Shown here: positions 36,452 through 44,778 of the stretch, piece by piece | How the letters are laid out: each line of letters starts with the position of its first letter | Position numbering within the stretch: the stretch's first letter is position 1 | From: Kofleriaceae bacterium | GTDB lineage: Bacteria; Myxococcota_A; Polyangia; Haliangiales; Haliangiaceae | Length of the DNA stretch: 59,573 bases | NCBI GenBank assembly: GCA_022842285.1 | Contig: JALHPV010000009.1 | Coordinates: forward strand, 1-59,573 | Direction: 5' to 3' | The notes under the pieces: generated by a model | What the model was told of the DNA's origin: nothing | Database searches by the model: none | The model's input: only the letters and a program-made list of their open reading frames with translations | Translations under genes and position numbers: made by a program

Positions 36452-37597
36452 ATGAAGTCGCGGTACGAGCTCGTACTTCTCCCGGGCGATGGGATCGGGG
36501 CCGAGGTGATCGCAGAGGCGCGGTCCCTCGTCGATCTGGTCGCGGCGCGGACTGGCGTCACCTTCGGACTCGACGAGATTCCATGTGGCGGCAAGTTCTT
36601 CCTCGAGCACGGCGCACGCGACTGGCCCGAAGGCTCCGAGGAGAAGTGCGCCGCTGCCGATGCCATCCTGCTTGGCGCGGTCGGGTGGAACGGCCCCGAC
36701 GGCCAACCCGTCTCCTTCGAGGTCAACGGCAAGCGGCAGATGGCCGGCTGGTCGCCCGTCATCGGCAACCGGATCAAGCTCGATCTCTACGCGAACATCC
36801 GTCCCGTGAAGTGCCTGCCCGGAACGAAGCACGGGCTCTCCGGCAAGTTCCGCGAGGTGTGGACGCCGGAGACGGTCGACATGGTCATCATTCGCGAAAA
36901 CACGGAGGGCCTCTACTCGGGCATCGGCGAGCGCAGCGCGGACCGCGCCACCGACCTCCGCGTCATCACCCGTCGGGCGTCAGAGCGCGTCATCACGAAG
37001 GCCTTCGAGATCGCCCGCGAGCGCGCCGGCACGCCGCGTGCCGGGATGAGATCGCCGCGCGTGACCTGCATCGTGAAGCACAACGTGCTCACGGGATGCC
37101 GCTTCTTCCTCGACGTGTACAACGAGGTCGCGGCGCGCTTCCCCGACGTCGAGAAGGACGTCGCGATCGTCGACTCCTTCGCGATGTTCGTACTCACCCA
37201 GCCCGAGAAGTACGACGTCTGCGTCACCACCAACATGTTCGGGGACATCCTCACTGACCTCGCGAGCGTCCTGCAGGGCGGCATGGGCATGGCTGTCGGC
37301 TGCAACGTCGGCGATGACCGCGCGATGTTCGAGCCCATCCATGGCTCCGCCCCGCCGCTCGCCGGCAAGGACAAGGCGAACCCGCTCGCCATGCTCCTCG
37401 CCACCGGCGAGTGCTTCGCGTGGCTCGGCAAGCGCCACGGCGACGAGCGCCTGCTGCGCGCGCATACCGCCGTCGAGGCCGCCGCCGCCACGCTCGTCGC
37501 GCGTGGCGAGCCGCTGACGTCCGACCTCGGCGGTAGCGCCGGGTCGAAGGCTGTCGCCCAGGCCCTCCGGGACGAAGTCGCCGCGCGCCTCGCCTGA
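36452..37597 (+). CDS. Isocitrate/isopropylmalate dehydrogenase family enzyme
   Basis: A 381-residue NAD(P)-dependent beta-decarboxylating dehydrogenase. Motifs are LLPGDGIGAEV at the N-terminus, RENTEGLYSGIGER, and TNMFGDILTDLASVLQGGMG with the metal-binding Asp residues. HGSAPPLAGKDKANP is also present. The substrate loop does not let me choose between isopropylmalate, isocitrate, homoisocitrate or tartrate. No leu or TCA genes flank it. It is convergent with the zinc-ribbon gene, only nine bases away. Confidence 0.88.
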   Translation: MKSRYELVLLPGDGIGAEVIAEARSLVDLVAARTGVTFGLDEIPCGGKFFLEHGARDWPEGSEEKCAAADAILLGAVGWNGPDGQPVSFEVNGKRQMAGWSPVIGNRIKLDLYANIRPVKCLPGTKHGLSGKFREVWTPETVDMVIIRENTEGLYSGIGERSADRATDLRVITRRASERVITKAFEIARERAGTPRAGMRSPRVTCIVKHNVLTGCRFFLDVYNEVAARFPDVEKDVAIVDSFAMFVLTQPEKYDVCVTTNMFGDILTDLASVLQGGMGMAVGCNVGDDRAMFEPIHGSAPPLAGKDKANPLAMLLATGECFAWLGKRHGDERLLRAHTAVEAAAATLVARGEPLTSDLGGSAGSKAVAQALRDEVAARLA

Positions 37598-37606
37598 TCG
37601 GTTCGC

Positions 37607-38395
37607 TCAGAGCGCCGCGGCGATGAGCCGGCGATCCGAGACGAGGACCGGCGAGCCCGCGCGGCCACGCATCACCCGCGCCTGGCCCCCATCGCGATGA
37701 AACGCCAGCTCGGCGACGGCCTCGTCCTCGAGCACCCCCGTCACCGCGAGCACCGGCCCATCCGGGGCGACCGACGCGACCTCGAGGTTGCCCGCGATCG
37801 CGAAGTCCGCCGGGACGCCCATGCGGCCGAGGCGTTCGTCGCCGCGCGCGACCTGGATCCGCGCGGGTACGCTCGCGCTCGTCATGCGGGTCACGCCCGT
37901 GACGAGCACCGGCGCCGCCCCCTCCACCTCGAGCAGAAACGGCGCCGACTCCGAACGCCGCAGGAGGACCGCGCCTCGCTTGTCCTTCACCGCCGCGTGC
38001 TCGACGAGCACGGGCCCCGTATCGACGAGCGAGCTCACCGTCCCGCGAAACTTGCGCGCGACGCCGTAGAGCGTGGTCGCCCCCTCGGCGGCGGTGAGCG
38101 GAGGCAACGTCACGCCCGCGACCGCTCGCTTCTTTCGCCAGAGCACGAGCTTGTGCACTCCCAGCGCGATCGCACTACCGATCGCCACCGGCGCGAGCAC
38201 CGGCATCGCGATCGAGCTGCCCGCGATGAACGCGGTGATGAGGCTCCAGTCGCGACCCCTGAGCAGCTTCGTGTCCCGGTAGTAGAGCAGCTCGCGCACG
38301 AGCTCCACGGGCGCCGTCATGCCCGCCGCGCACTCCACACACTGCGTGGTCGGCGGCTGCAACAGCCGGCACTCGACGCAGCAGAAGACGCTCAT
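37607..38395 (-). CDS. Membrane protein with N-terminal zinc ribbon
   Basis: About 262 residues from the ATG at 38395. The N-terminus has CCVEC and CVEC about 15 residues apart, a likely zinc ribbon. A basic-flanked hydrophobic region (AFIAGSSIAMPVLAPVAIGSAIALG) is followed by a soluble domain with FRGTVSSLVDTGPVLVEHAAV, which recalls the GIDE-type beta domain of E3-like membrane proteins. That link is tentative. The frame upstream of 38395 runs into the tRNA and is not coding. Confidence 0.65.
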   Translation of the reverse strand: MSVFCCVECRLLQPPTTQCVECAAGMTAPVELVRELLYYRDTKLLRGRDWSLITAFIAGSSIAMPVLAPVAIGSAIALGVHKLVLWRKKRAVAGVTLPPLTAAEGATTLYGVARKFRGTVSSLVDTGPVLVEHAAVKDKRGAVLLRRSESAPFLLEVEGAAPVLVTGVTRMTSASVPARIQVARGDERLGRMGVPADFAIAGNLEVASVAPDGPVLAVTGVLEDEAVAELAFHRDGGQARVMRGRAGSPVLVSDRRLIAAAL

Positions 38396-38465
38396 CCCTT
38401 CACTGTGGCACACCGCGCTCCGCATGCCGCCGCCGGCGGTTCGGGCGGGGTCCAACCGCGATGGG

Positions 38466-38549
38466 TGCCGGGAGTCGGACTCGAACCGACACTCCTTTAA
38501 GGGGAAGGGGCTTTTGAGACCCCCGAGTCTACCATTTCTCCATCCCGGC
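38466..38549 (-). tRNA. tRNA-Leu(CAA)
   Basis: The minus strand folds as a complete 84-base tRNA. The acceptor stem is GCCGGGA/TCCCGGC, the T arm GTCGG-TTCGAGT-CCGAC, and the long variable arm (16 bases) is typical of leucine. The anticodon stem GGGGT/GCCCC encloses CTCAAAA, giving anticodon CAA at 38516-38514. The genome does not encode the 3' CCA exactly: ACCCA follows the acceptor. Confidence 0.96.
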
Positions 38550-38582
38550 AGATGGCGCGCTCTATTTGACCGAAGTACGCCG

Positions 38583-38617
38583 AAAACACAAACGCGCCGG
38601 CACAGAGCCGACGCGTT
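38583..38617 (-). terminator. Terminator of the small lipoprotein gene
   Basis: Near-perfect stem of AACGCG-TCGGC and GCCGG-CGCGTT on the minus strand, followed by TGTGTTTT. It lies 37 bases after the lipoprotein stop and upstream of the tRNA. Confidence 0.7.
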
Positions 38618-38653
38618 GTGATGACTGCCCCTGCTGGCGGGCAGTCCAGCGGC

Positions 38654-38872
38654 TTACATGCCGCCGCCCTCGGCGCCACCCTCGCCGCCCTCGGCGGCCG
38701 GATCGGCGGCCGGGTCGCCTTCCATGCCCGAGCCCGCGTCGGCCGAGCCCGCATCAGCGGAGCCCGCATCGCCCGAACCTTCGGTCGTGTTGACGGTCGT
38801 GGTCTCGGTCTTCTTGCCACCGCACGCGGCGAGGGCCGCGGCGAGAATCGCAACTGCAAAGAGCTTCTTCAT
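38654..38872 (-). CDS. Small Gly/Asp-rich lipoprotein
   Basis: 72 residues. The signal ends LAAALAACGGKK (lipobox). The mature part is low-complexity: a Thr run, three DAGSA-type repeats, then Glu/Gly-rich to the end. It probably has no folded domain. AGAGGA is a good ribosome binding site. Together with the next gene it forms a pair of similar tiny lipoproteins, each with its own hairpin downstream. Confidence 0.8.
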   Translation of the reverse strand: MKKLFAVAILAAALAACGGKKTETTTVNTTEGSGDAGSADAGSADAGSGMEGDPAADPAAEGGEGGAEGGGM

Positions 38873-38925
38873 AGGATTAGTCCTCTGGTGTGTGTCGAGT
38901 TGTGGGGTTGCTGGAACAGGAACGC

Positions 38926-38946
38926 CCCGTGCGCCAGGCGCACGGG
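38926..38946 (-). terminator. Hairpin between the two small lipoprotein genes
   Basis: CCCGTGCGC-CAG-GCGCACGGG forms a perfect nine-base-pair stem eight bases after the upstream lipoprotein's stop. The downstream bases are only weakly T-rich. Confidence 0.6.
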
Positions 38947-38953
38947 ATGGGAA

Positions 38954-39154
38954 TTACATGCCGCCCGCGCCGCCGTAGGCGTCGCCACCGTACGTCGTGC
39001 CACCGGCCGGCTCGGTCGTGGTGGTCGTCGTCTCGGTCTCCGTCGACGTCTCCGTCGTGGTGGTCGTGCCCGGGGTGGTGCCCGCGCCGTTGTCCTTCTT
39101 GCACGCCGTGAACAGCGCGGCGACCGCAAACGCAGCAATGAACATCTTCTTCAT
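38954..39154 (-). CDS. Small Thr-rich lipoprotein
   Basis: 66 residues starting at MKKMF. The signal ends AALFTACKKD (lipobox). The mature part is almost entirely Thr and Glu, ending in a Gly/Tyr-rich tail (TYGGDAYGGAGGM). AGAAGG precedes the ATG. It is similar in plan to its downstream neighbour, so the two may be paralogues. Function is unknown; unstructured surface linkers are possible. Confidence 0.8.
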   Translation of the reverse strand: MKKMFIAAFAVAALFTACKKDNGAGTTPGTTTTTETSTETETTTTTTEPAGGTTYGGDAYGGAGGM

Positions 39155-39212
39155 GGGAATACCTTCTGAGTGAGTTGAGTGACGCCGCGCCGAACATCGG
39201 CGCTGAACACGA

Positions 39213-39527
39213 TTAGACGGAGCCAAGCTCCGCGAGCGCGGTCTCGAGCTCGCCGCGCGCGTGGTGATCACCACGCCGCCCGGCGACCTCGATGCCCGTG
39301 CGATAGGTGGCCGCGGCCTCGTCGCGCTGCCCGAGGGCCGCGAGGGTGCCGCCGGCCATCAGGTAGGTCGGGACGTAGTCAGGAAAGGACTCGACGAGCT
39401 CCGCGAACGCAGCGCGTGCCTCCGTGAGCCGGCCCTGCCCCTTCAGCTCCATGGCCAGGCCGTACCGGGGGAACGGGTCCTTCGGGGAGCGTTCGATGAA
39501 GCTCTTGAAGGTGGCAACGCGGTCCAT
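39213..39527 (-). CDS. Small TPR protein
   Basis: 104 residues from the ATG at 39527, chosen because TAGCCT ends seven bases upstream. It contains about three tetratricopeptide-like helix pairs (FKSFIERSPKDPFPRYGLAM, LTEARAAFAELVESFPDYVP, RDEAAATYRTGIEVA). It is cytoplasmic by lack of a signal peptide. TPR repeats mediate protein contacts; the partner is unknown. Confidence 0.8.
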   Translation of the reverse strand: MDRVATFKSFIERSPKDPFPRYGLAMELKGQGRLTEARAAFAELVESFPDYVPTYLMAGGTLAALGQRDEAAATYRTGIEVAGRRGDHHARGELETALAELGSV

Positions 39528-39534
39528 GGCGGGG

Positions 39535-39540
39535 AGGCTA
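39535..39540 (-). promoter_or_regulatory. -10 hexamer of the small TPR gene
   Basis: On the minus strand TAGCCT ends seven bases before ATG 39527, without a Shine-Dalgarno. Confidence 0.45.
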
Positions 39541-39743
39541 GGCGCAGGAGAAAGGAGGGAAGCGAGCACGAGAGAGTCCGGGGGACGTGGAAGAACGCCG
39601 CCGGACCGCAGCCCTTACAGGGCGGGCCATCAATCCCACGTGGTCGCTCCAAATGCCACCGCAGCAACGCAATTTTACGTTCAGCAGTCGATCGCTCGGG
39701 GCGCTTTGCCCCAGGCGCGTGGTACAACCGAGAGGTCAAACGC

Positions 39744-40607
39744 GTGCAGCGGTCCTTCACACGGTTCATCGGGGTCGACCTCGGGGGTGGGCGCGGGAAG
39801 ACAACCGCGATCGCAGAGCTGAGGATCGGGCGCACCGGGGCGGCGGAGGTCTACGAGGTCGCAACCCGCGCGCCGGGCCAGCCGTGGACCGACGACTCGC
39901 TCGTGCAGCGACTGTCCTCGGCGCTGACTGAACCGGGCTCGGTCGCGGTCGCCATCGATGCGCCGCTCACCCAGCCCGCGTGCGGTCGCTGCGTCCTGCC
40001 GGCCTGTCCGGGGGTGGAGGCCTGCATCGATCCCGCCGTCGAATGGCTGCGGACGGACGGCCGCGCGCTGGTGCGGGTGGGCGTGAAGGAGCTCGCCGCC
40101 GGCGCACGGGTTCGCAGCCTGGGCTCGGGCCCCGCGGCCGCCCAGGCCCGCCTCGCGCCCTACACGCACCGGATGACGGACGTCGACATGACGTACCGGC
40201 GCGGCCTCCTGCCCCTCGCCGCGCTCGGTGCGGCCTCGGGCACGGTCGCGGCCCGCGCCCAGCAGTTGCGCCGGCGACTGCGGGCCATCGGCTTCGAACA
40301 GCACGAGAACCTCATCGAGGTCTCGCCGCAGGCGACGATCGGGGCGCTGTTCGACGTGCGGACGGCCCGCGGCTACAAGCGCGACGCGGATCCCTGGCGC
40401 ACGCGGGCCGTCGTGCTCGAGCGCCTCGCGGACCTGACGTTCGCCCCGCAGAGCCGGATGGCCCGCGAGGACGTGCTCCAGAATGACCATTGCTTCGACG
40501 CGGTGCTCAGCGCGTACACCGCATACCTGTGGGCCCGCGATGGCTGGCCGAAGCCGCCCGCGCCCTTCGATGTCGACGGCTTCGTGTACGCCCCGCCCCC
40601 GCGTTAG
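39744..40607 (+). CDS. DUF429 protein (predicted RNase H-like nuclease)
   Basis: 287 residues starting at GTG 39744, with AGAGGT eight bases upstream as ribosome binding site. FIGVDLGGGRGKTTAIAEL near the start and VAIDAPL are the acidic strands of the RNase H-like fold. The C-terminal NDHCFDAVLSAYTAYLWARDG is the DUF429 signature with the last Asp. A cysteine cluster (CGRCVLPACPGVEAC) sits after the second strand and may bind metal. The biochemical role is unknown. Confidence 0.8.
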   Translation: MQRSFTRFIGVDLGGGRGKTTAIAELRIGRTGAAEVYEVATRAPGQPWTDDSLVQRLSSALTEPGSVAVAIDAPLTQPACGRCVLPACPGVEACIDPAVEWLRTDGRALVRVGVKELAAGARVRSLGSGPAAAQARLAPYTHRMTDVDMTYRRGLLPLAALGAASGTVAARAQQLRRRLRAIGFEQHENLIEVSPQATIGALFDVRTARGYKRDADPWRTRAVVLERLADLTFAPQSRMAREDVLQNDHCFDAVLSAYTAYLWARDGWPKPPAPFDVDGFVYAPPPR

Positions 40608-40612
40608 CGAGC

Positions 40613-41470
40613 CTAGAGCAGTGTCTCGTACGCGGCGGTGACCTCGGCGAACTTCCGCTCGAGCTCGCGGCGATGCAGATCATCGGCCTGGGGCTGCAGG
40701 TCGGGGTGCAGCGTGCGGGCGATCCGGCGGTACGCGCGCTTCACCGTGTCGAGGTCGGCGCTCGTGTCGACGCCCAGCATGCGCAGCGCGGCCGCCCGGC
40801 GCGCATCGATCGTGTAGTGCGGACCGCTGGCTTCGGCCACGACGCCTTCGACCGCGAGCGCATCCACCGCGCGGAGGAAGTGCAGGAACGACAGCAGGCG
40901 AAAGCGCGGCGTGCGCGCGAGCGGCCAGATCTGGTCGAGGCGACGCGGCTGCCCCATCGCCGTCATCATGCGGCGATCCGCTTCGTCGACGGCGCGCGGC
41001 GCGAGCTCCTGCCGCATCGCGAGGCGCATCCCGCTGAGCTGACGAACCAGGTTGTCGGCGAGCGCGCTGTCGACCTGCGCTTCGAGATGCTCGCGGGCCC
41101 AGCGGGCGAGATCGACCTGGTGCTGCGCCCCCGGCGGGTACGGCGCGGCGCCCCCCTCGAAGGTCGCGACGAGGTCCTCCTGCCCCGCGAGCCGGACGAG
41201 CCGCGAGATCAGGAGCTTCTTCTGGAGGTCGCCATCGCTGACGATCGCGTGGCCACGACGAAGCACGAAGGTCTCGGCCCGCGAACGGGCAAGCGACCGC
41301 GCGGCGAACGTGAGCACGCCACTCGCTTCATGACGCCCCAGTCGATAGACGAGGCGGACGAGCTCGCCACGAGCGAGCACGCGGTGCAGCCGATCAGAGT
41401 CCCGGTTCACGCCGTCATCATCGAGACGACGCGCGAACGGGGCCAGTTTTCGACGTAATCGCACGGCCAT
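40613..41470 (-). CDS. DnaJ-domain protein with a PATAN-like N-terminus
   Basis: 285 residues. Residues about 30-100 (ELVRLVYRLGRHEASGVLTF, FVLRRGHAIVSDGD) resemble the DUF4388/PATAN domain common in deltaproteobacterial signalling proteins. A helical middle follows. The C-terminal J domain has MLGVDTSADLDTVKRAYRRI and the HPD tripeptide in TLHPDLQPQ. The J domain would recruit and stimulate an Hsp70, with the N-terminus deciding location or target. It lies downstream of rpoZ on the same strand. Confidence 0.82.
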   Translation of the reverse strand: MAVRLRRKLAPFARRLDDDGVNRDSDRLHRVLARGELVRLVYRLGRHEASGVLTFAARSLARSRAETFVLRRGHAIVSDGDLQKKLLISRLVRLAGQEDLVATFEGGAAPYPPGAQHQVDLARWAREHLEAQVDSALADNLVRQLSGMRLAMRQELAPRAVDEADRRMMTAMGQPRRLDQIWPLARTPRFRLLSFLHFLRAVDALAVEGVVAEASGPHYTIDARRAAALRMLGVDTSADLDTVKRAYRRIARTLHPDLQPQADDLHRRELERKFAEVTAAYETLL

Positions 41471-41508
41471 TCGGCGGTGCAGCTCGCAAGCATGCGGCTC
41501 ACGAGCAT

Positions 41509-41531
41509 GGGGCGCCCGTACCAGGCGCCCC
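41509..41531 (-). terminator. Terminator of rpoZ
   Basis: GGGGCGCC and GGCGCCCC form an eight-base-pair stem with a seven-base loop, five bases after the rpoZ stop. No T-run follows. Confidence 0.6.
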
Positions 41532-41536
41532 GCGAC

Positions 41537-41779
41537 TCACATGAAGCCGGCCTTGCGGCGCTCGACGATGAACTCGGTCACCGTGTTGCGAACGTCTTCG
41601 CGGAACGTGACGAGACCGGCGGCGATCTCGCGCAGCGCGGTGACGGCGGGCTTGTTGTCGCAGTCGACGCCGGCCGAGGCCCCACGCGAGAGCTGGCGAG
41701 CCCGCTCGGCGGCGAGCACAACCAGCGCGAAGCGATTCGGGACCTTGTCGAGGCAATCTTCGACGGTAACGCGAGCCAT
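41537..41779 (-). CDS. rpoZ: RNA polymerase omega subunit
   Basis: 80 residues, starting [21 protein letters not shown], which is the omega signature, then [11 protein letters not shown] and [13 protein letters not shown]. It stabilises the beta-prime subunit in RNA polymerase. Length is usual for the family. The ATG lies only nine bases from a strong -10 box and has no Shine-Dalgarno, so the mRNA is probably leaderless or nearly so. Confidence 0.95.
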   Translation of the reverse strand: MARVTVEDCLDKVPNRFALVVLAAERARQLSRGASAGVDCDNKPAVTALREIAAGLVTFREDVRNTVTEFIVERRKAGFM

Positions 41780-41788
41780 GGACCGCGG

Positions 41789-41816
41789 AACTTACTCGGT
41801 TGCCGGCGCCTGTCAA
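41789..41816 (-). promoter_or_regulatory. rpoZ promoter
   Basis: On the minus strand TTGACA (41816-41811) and TAAGTT (41794-41789) are 16 bases apart. The -10 box ends nine bases before ATG 41779. Confidence 0.65.
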
Positions 41817-41825
41817 GTCCAGCGC

Positions 41826-41854
41826 TTGCCAGAGCGCCTGAACCCCGATAGCGT
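41826..41854 (+). promoter_or_regulatory. Possible promoter of the UPF0158 gene
   Basis: TTGCCA and TAGCGT are separated by 17 bases. The leader to ATG 41914 is about 50 bases and contains GGAG. It is divergent from, and next to, the rpoZ promoter. Confidence 0.4.
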
Positions 41855-41913
41855 GTGTCTCAGGGGGTCGAGCCACCGGCAAGTGGCCGACAAACCCACG
41901 GAGTCCTTAACTT

Positions 41914-42618
41914 ATGGCTGTTCGTCCGACTGCATCTGCGTCCGCTCCGCGCGGACCTGTGAAAATCGAGCTGGACTGGGACGCCCTCGAGATCGCGGTC
42001 GAGCGGAATTCGCCCGACACCGACAGCTACCTGGACCTCACCACCGGCCGGATCCTGACCATCACTACGGGGGATCCCGAGGCGACCATCAATCGCCAAT
42101 CGGTCTCCGAGAACATCCGCAACTTCCTTCGCATCGAGCCCGCCTCGTCGCGCGAGCAATACCGCTGGATGGAGCGCTTTGTTGGCTCCGTGGTCGACGA
42201 GCCGCTGCGCGAGCGCCTCATCATCTCCATCGACGGCAAGGGTGCGTTCCGCCGCTTCAAGGACGTGCTCCTCGCCTACCCCGCCGAGCGCGAGCGGTGG
42301 TTCTCGTACCGCGCGGACCTCCTGCACTGGCACATCCAGAACTGGCTCGAGCAGCACGAGATCGCGACGACCAACCCGCCCCCCTGGGGCCAGGTCGACG
42401 CCCCGCAGGAGCTGCCCGCGGTCGGTCGTCCCGTCGTGCACGGCACCGAGGCGCCGGGCGAGGCGCTGCGCCGCCAGGCCCGCGACCTGATCGAGACCAT
42501 CCCCGCGATCGAGCTGCCGACGGCGATCGCCTTCCTCGAGTTCTTGAAGCAGCGCTCCCTCGAGGCGATGGCGAAGGCCGCGCACGAGCACGACCCCACT
42601 GACCACGACGAGACGTGA
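41914..42618 (+). CDS. UPF0158-family protein
   Basis: 234 residues. The family pattern is clear: [63 protein letters not shown] and [19 protein letters not shown]. The molecular function of UPF0158 is not established. A poorly conserved C-terminal extension of about 70 residues includes a helix ([20 protein letters not shown]). The stop overlaps the next GTG as GTGA. Confidence 0.85.
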   Translation: MAVRPTASASAPRGPVKIELDWDALEIAVERNSPDTDSYLDLTTGRILTITTGDPEATINRQSVSENIRNFLRIEPASSREQYRWMERFVGSVVDEPLRERLIISIDGKGAFRRFKDVLLAYPAERERWFSYRADLLHWHIQNWLEQHEIATTNPPPWGQVDAPQELPAVGRPVVHGTEAPGEALRRQARDLIETIPAIELPTAIAFLEFLKQRSLEAMAKAAHEHDPTDHDET

Positions 42619-42956
42619 ACGACATCGAGGTCGCGATCACGCGCCTGGTCCGCGAGGCGCCGGAGCTCGACAGCGGCGTCGTGGCCGAGCTCCAGACCGC
42701 GCTCGTGCGGGTGGTCGCCCCGCCGGCGGCCCAGGCGCTCGCGCAGTCGATCCACGCCATCGTCGCGCTGGTGGCGCAGGTGCCGCCGCGCGTCGATCCG
42801 GGCATCGCGCTGCCCGCGCTCGCGATGGCCTGCGCGACGCTGACCGATCCGCGCTCGACGGCCCGCGAGCACGCTGCCGCTCGCTACGAGATCGACACGC
42901 TCACGCCGATGCCGGGCGCCCCCGACGTTCCGGTCGATCAGCTGAAGCGCCGCTAA
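42615..42956 (+). CDS. Small helical protein coupled to UPF0158
   Basis: 113 residues starting at a GTG that overlaps the preceding TGA. It is largely helical and Ala/Val-rich ([36 protein letters not shown]). No signal, membrane helix or motif is recognised. Tight coupling suggests that it works with the UPF0158 protein. Confidence 0.6.
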   Translation: MNDIEVAITRLVREAPELDSGVVAELQTALVRVVAPPAAQALAQSIHAIVALVAQVPPRVDPGIALPALAMACATLTDPRSTAREHAAARYEIDTLTPMPGAPDVPVDQLKRR

Positions 42957-42997
42957 GCCCCCATGCCGCGCCGTTACCGGCGGCGAATCGAGCGAGC

Positions 42998-43041
42998 CGC
43001 TCAGCGTCGCGATGCTCGCGAAGATGTGCGATCGCTGAGCG
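42998..43041. terminator. Structured gap between convergent genes
   Basis: CGCTCAGCG and CGCTGAGCG form a perfect nine-base-pair outer stem. TCGC/GCGA pairs inside it after a one-base bulge. It probably ends transcription from both sides, though there is no T-run. Confidence 0.55.
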
Positions 43042-43064
43042 TCCAGGCTGCAGGGACAGGCCCC

Positions 43065-44303
43065 CTAGCCGCGCACGGCGACGACGAACTTCAGGTAGCT
43101 CGCCTCGGGGAAGCCCGGGATGACGGGGAAGTCGGGCGGCAGCGGCCGGCGATCGACGATCTGCAGCCGCGTCTGCGCCGCGTGCGCCCCGTCGGAGAGG
43201 GCGAGCTCGAACTCCGAGGCGCTCATCTTGTGCGTCGATGACGCGGCGACGAGGAGCCCGCCCGGCGCGAGGACGTTCAGCGACGCGGTGATGAGCTCCG
43301 AGTAGTCGCGCATCGCGCTCCACGGCTTGCCCCCGCGGGCCGCCGCGCTCGCGAACGACGGCGGATCGAGCGCGACCAGGTCGAACTTGCGGTTCCGCTC
43401 CTCGAACCGAGCGAGGACCTTGAAGGTGTCACCGACGATGTGCTCGGCCGACTCGGGGTCGAAGCCGGAGGCCGCGAAGTTGCGACGCGCCCGGGCGTGA
43501 GCCTTCGCCGCGACGTCGACCGCGCAGACCTCGGTGGCTCCGCCGGCACGCGCATAGACGGAGATCGCACCGGTGTACGAGAACAGGTTCAGGACGCGGC
43601 GGCCCTTCGCCCACTGGCGCACCGCGCGGCGGCCTTCGCGCAGGTCCTGGAACAGGCCGGTCGAGAGCGGCGACGTGACGTCGACGATGAACTTCAGATC
43701 ATCCTCGGGGACCTCGAGCTCGACGGGCGCCGCGAGGCCGCGCACGAGATCCGCGCCGGCCTGACGCGGGGCCTCGCCGCCGAGCGACTTGTAGCGGCGC
43801 TGCTCGTAGATCGCGATCGGCTTCAGCTCCGCTTCGAGGGCGTCGTAGAGCGCGTCGCGCAGGCCGGCCACGGCCGACGAGTACAGCTGCGTGACGAGGT
43901 AGTCGCCGTAACGCTCGACGACGATCGCGGGAAGCCCGTCGCTCTCGGCGTTGATGAGGCGCATGCCGCCGAGCTTGTCGAAGTCGAGGAGGCGCTTCCG
44001 GAGGGCGATGGCCGTCTTCACCCGCGAGTGAACGAGGTCGGCATCGATGGCCGTGTCCGCGTTCCGGACAAAGATCCGCAGCGCGATGACGGAGTCGGCG
44101 TCGTAGAGGCCGCGTCCAACGAACTCGCCCTCGTCGTCGACGAGATCGATCGGCGTGCCCGGCTCGGGCGACATGGGGCGCGGACCGAGCGCCTCGCGGT
44201 ACACCCAAGGGTGGCCGGTGCGCACCCGCTGGGCGACTTCGAAGGGGAGGCGCACGGTGTTCTTGCGCACGATGGGGAGACCGCGTGCACCGCGCCGCTT
44301 CAT
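43065..44303 (-). CDS. RlmI-like class I SAM rRNA methyltransferase
   Basis: 412 residues. An N-terminal PUA-like domain (RTGHPWVYREAL) is followed by the methyltransferase fold: GLFQDLREGR, VLNLFSYTGAISVYARAGGA (motif I) and ALDPPSFA (motif IV). These match the RlmI/RlmK family, which makes m5C1962 of 23S rRNA. The exact target base is inferred. The ATG lies seven bases after a strong -10 box, so the transcript should be leaderless. Confidence 0.9.
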   Translation of the reverse strand: MKRRGARGLPIVRKNTVRLPFEVAQRVRTGHPWVYREALGPRPMSPEPGTPIDLVDDEGEFVGRGLYDADSVIALRIFVRNADTAIDADLVHSRVKTAIALRKRLLDFDKLGGMRLINAESDGLPAIVVERYGDYLVTQLYSSAVAGLRDALYDALEAELKPIAIYEQRRYKSLGGEAPRQAGADLVRGLAAPVELEVPEDDLKFIVDVTSPLSTGLFQDLREGRRAVRQWAKGRRVLNLFSYTGAISVYARAGGATEVCAVDVAAKAHARARRNFAASGFDPESAEHIVGDTFKVLARFEERNRKFDLVALDPPSFASAAARGGKPWSAMRDYSELITASLNVLAPGGLLVAASSTHKMSASEFELALSDGAHAAQTRLQIVDRRPLPPDFPVIPGFPEASYLKFVVAVRG

Positions 44304-44310
44304 GGGTGCG

Positions 44311-44361
44311 GTATTAGGGGAAAAAATTCAGGTAGACAAGCTGCCTACCCATCCGTAATGT
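44311..44361. promoter_or_regulatory. Overlapping divergent promoters sharing a -35 region
   Basis: Minus strand: TTGTCT (44339-44334), 17 bases, TAATAC (44316-44311), seven bases, ATG 44303. Plus strand: TAGACA (44333-44338), 17 bases, TAATGT (44356-44361), 13 bases, ATG 44375. The two -35 boxes are the same bases read in opposite directions, so only one polymerase can bind at a time. Confidence 0.6.
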
Positions 44362-44374
44362 CCGGGCGCTCCCG

Positions 44375-44704
44375 ATGGCTCGCCTAGGCTCTACCCTCAG
44401 TGACACTCCGGCCCCGGCCACGCTCGAGCCTGTTCGGTTCGGCGAGTTCCTGCGGGATCGGGCCCTCATCACCGAGGAGCAGTGGCTCGCGGCGCTGGCC
44501 GCGCACTGGAGCGCTTCGCACCGCCGCCGCATCGGCGACACCGTGATCCAGGAGGGCTTCCTGGCTCGCGAGATCGTGGAGCGCGAGGCGCGTGCCTTCC
44601 ATGATGACCTCGAGATCGTCGAGGTCGAGCACGAACTTGCGCGATCTGAGAAGACCACCCTGCCCCTACCGGGCAAGTCGCCTCGCGCCGCGCTCGCCGT
44701 CTAA
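44375..44704 (+). CDS. Small protein with a GspE/PilB N-terminal-like domain
   Basis: 109 residues. FGEFLRDRALITEEQWLAAL and RRIGDTVIQEGFLAREIVE follow the pattern of the N-terminal domain of GspE/PilB/MshE ATPases, which can bind c-di-GMP. The ATPase itself is absent. PilB in this window has a similar N-terminal stretch (IGELLVREKMLSLQQLQQAQ). A signalling or adaptor role is possible; this is inference. Confidence 0.65.
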   Translation: MARLGSTLSDTPAPATLEPVRFGEFLRDRALITEEQWLAALAAHWSASHRRRIGDTVIQEGFLAREIVEREARAFHDDLEIVEVEHELARSEKTTLPLPGKSPRAALAV

Positions 44705-44778
44705 TTCAGCCCTGTACTTTCGGGGCTTGCTTCTGGCAGATCGCTGCTACTGTCCGACGTCTCCGCGGGGGAAATTTG

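Noticed and set aside
35548-36777. N-terminal extension of the ceramidase-like frame
   Set aside because: The lipoprotein signal and start at 35547 fit the two-base spacing to the upstream gene. The extension overlaps the CobS-like gene in another frame.
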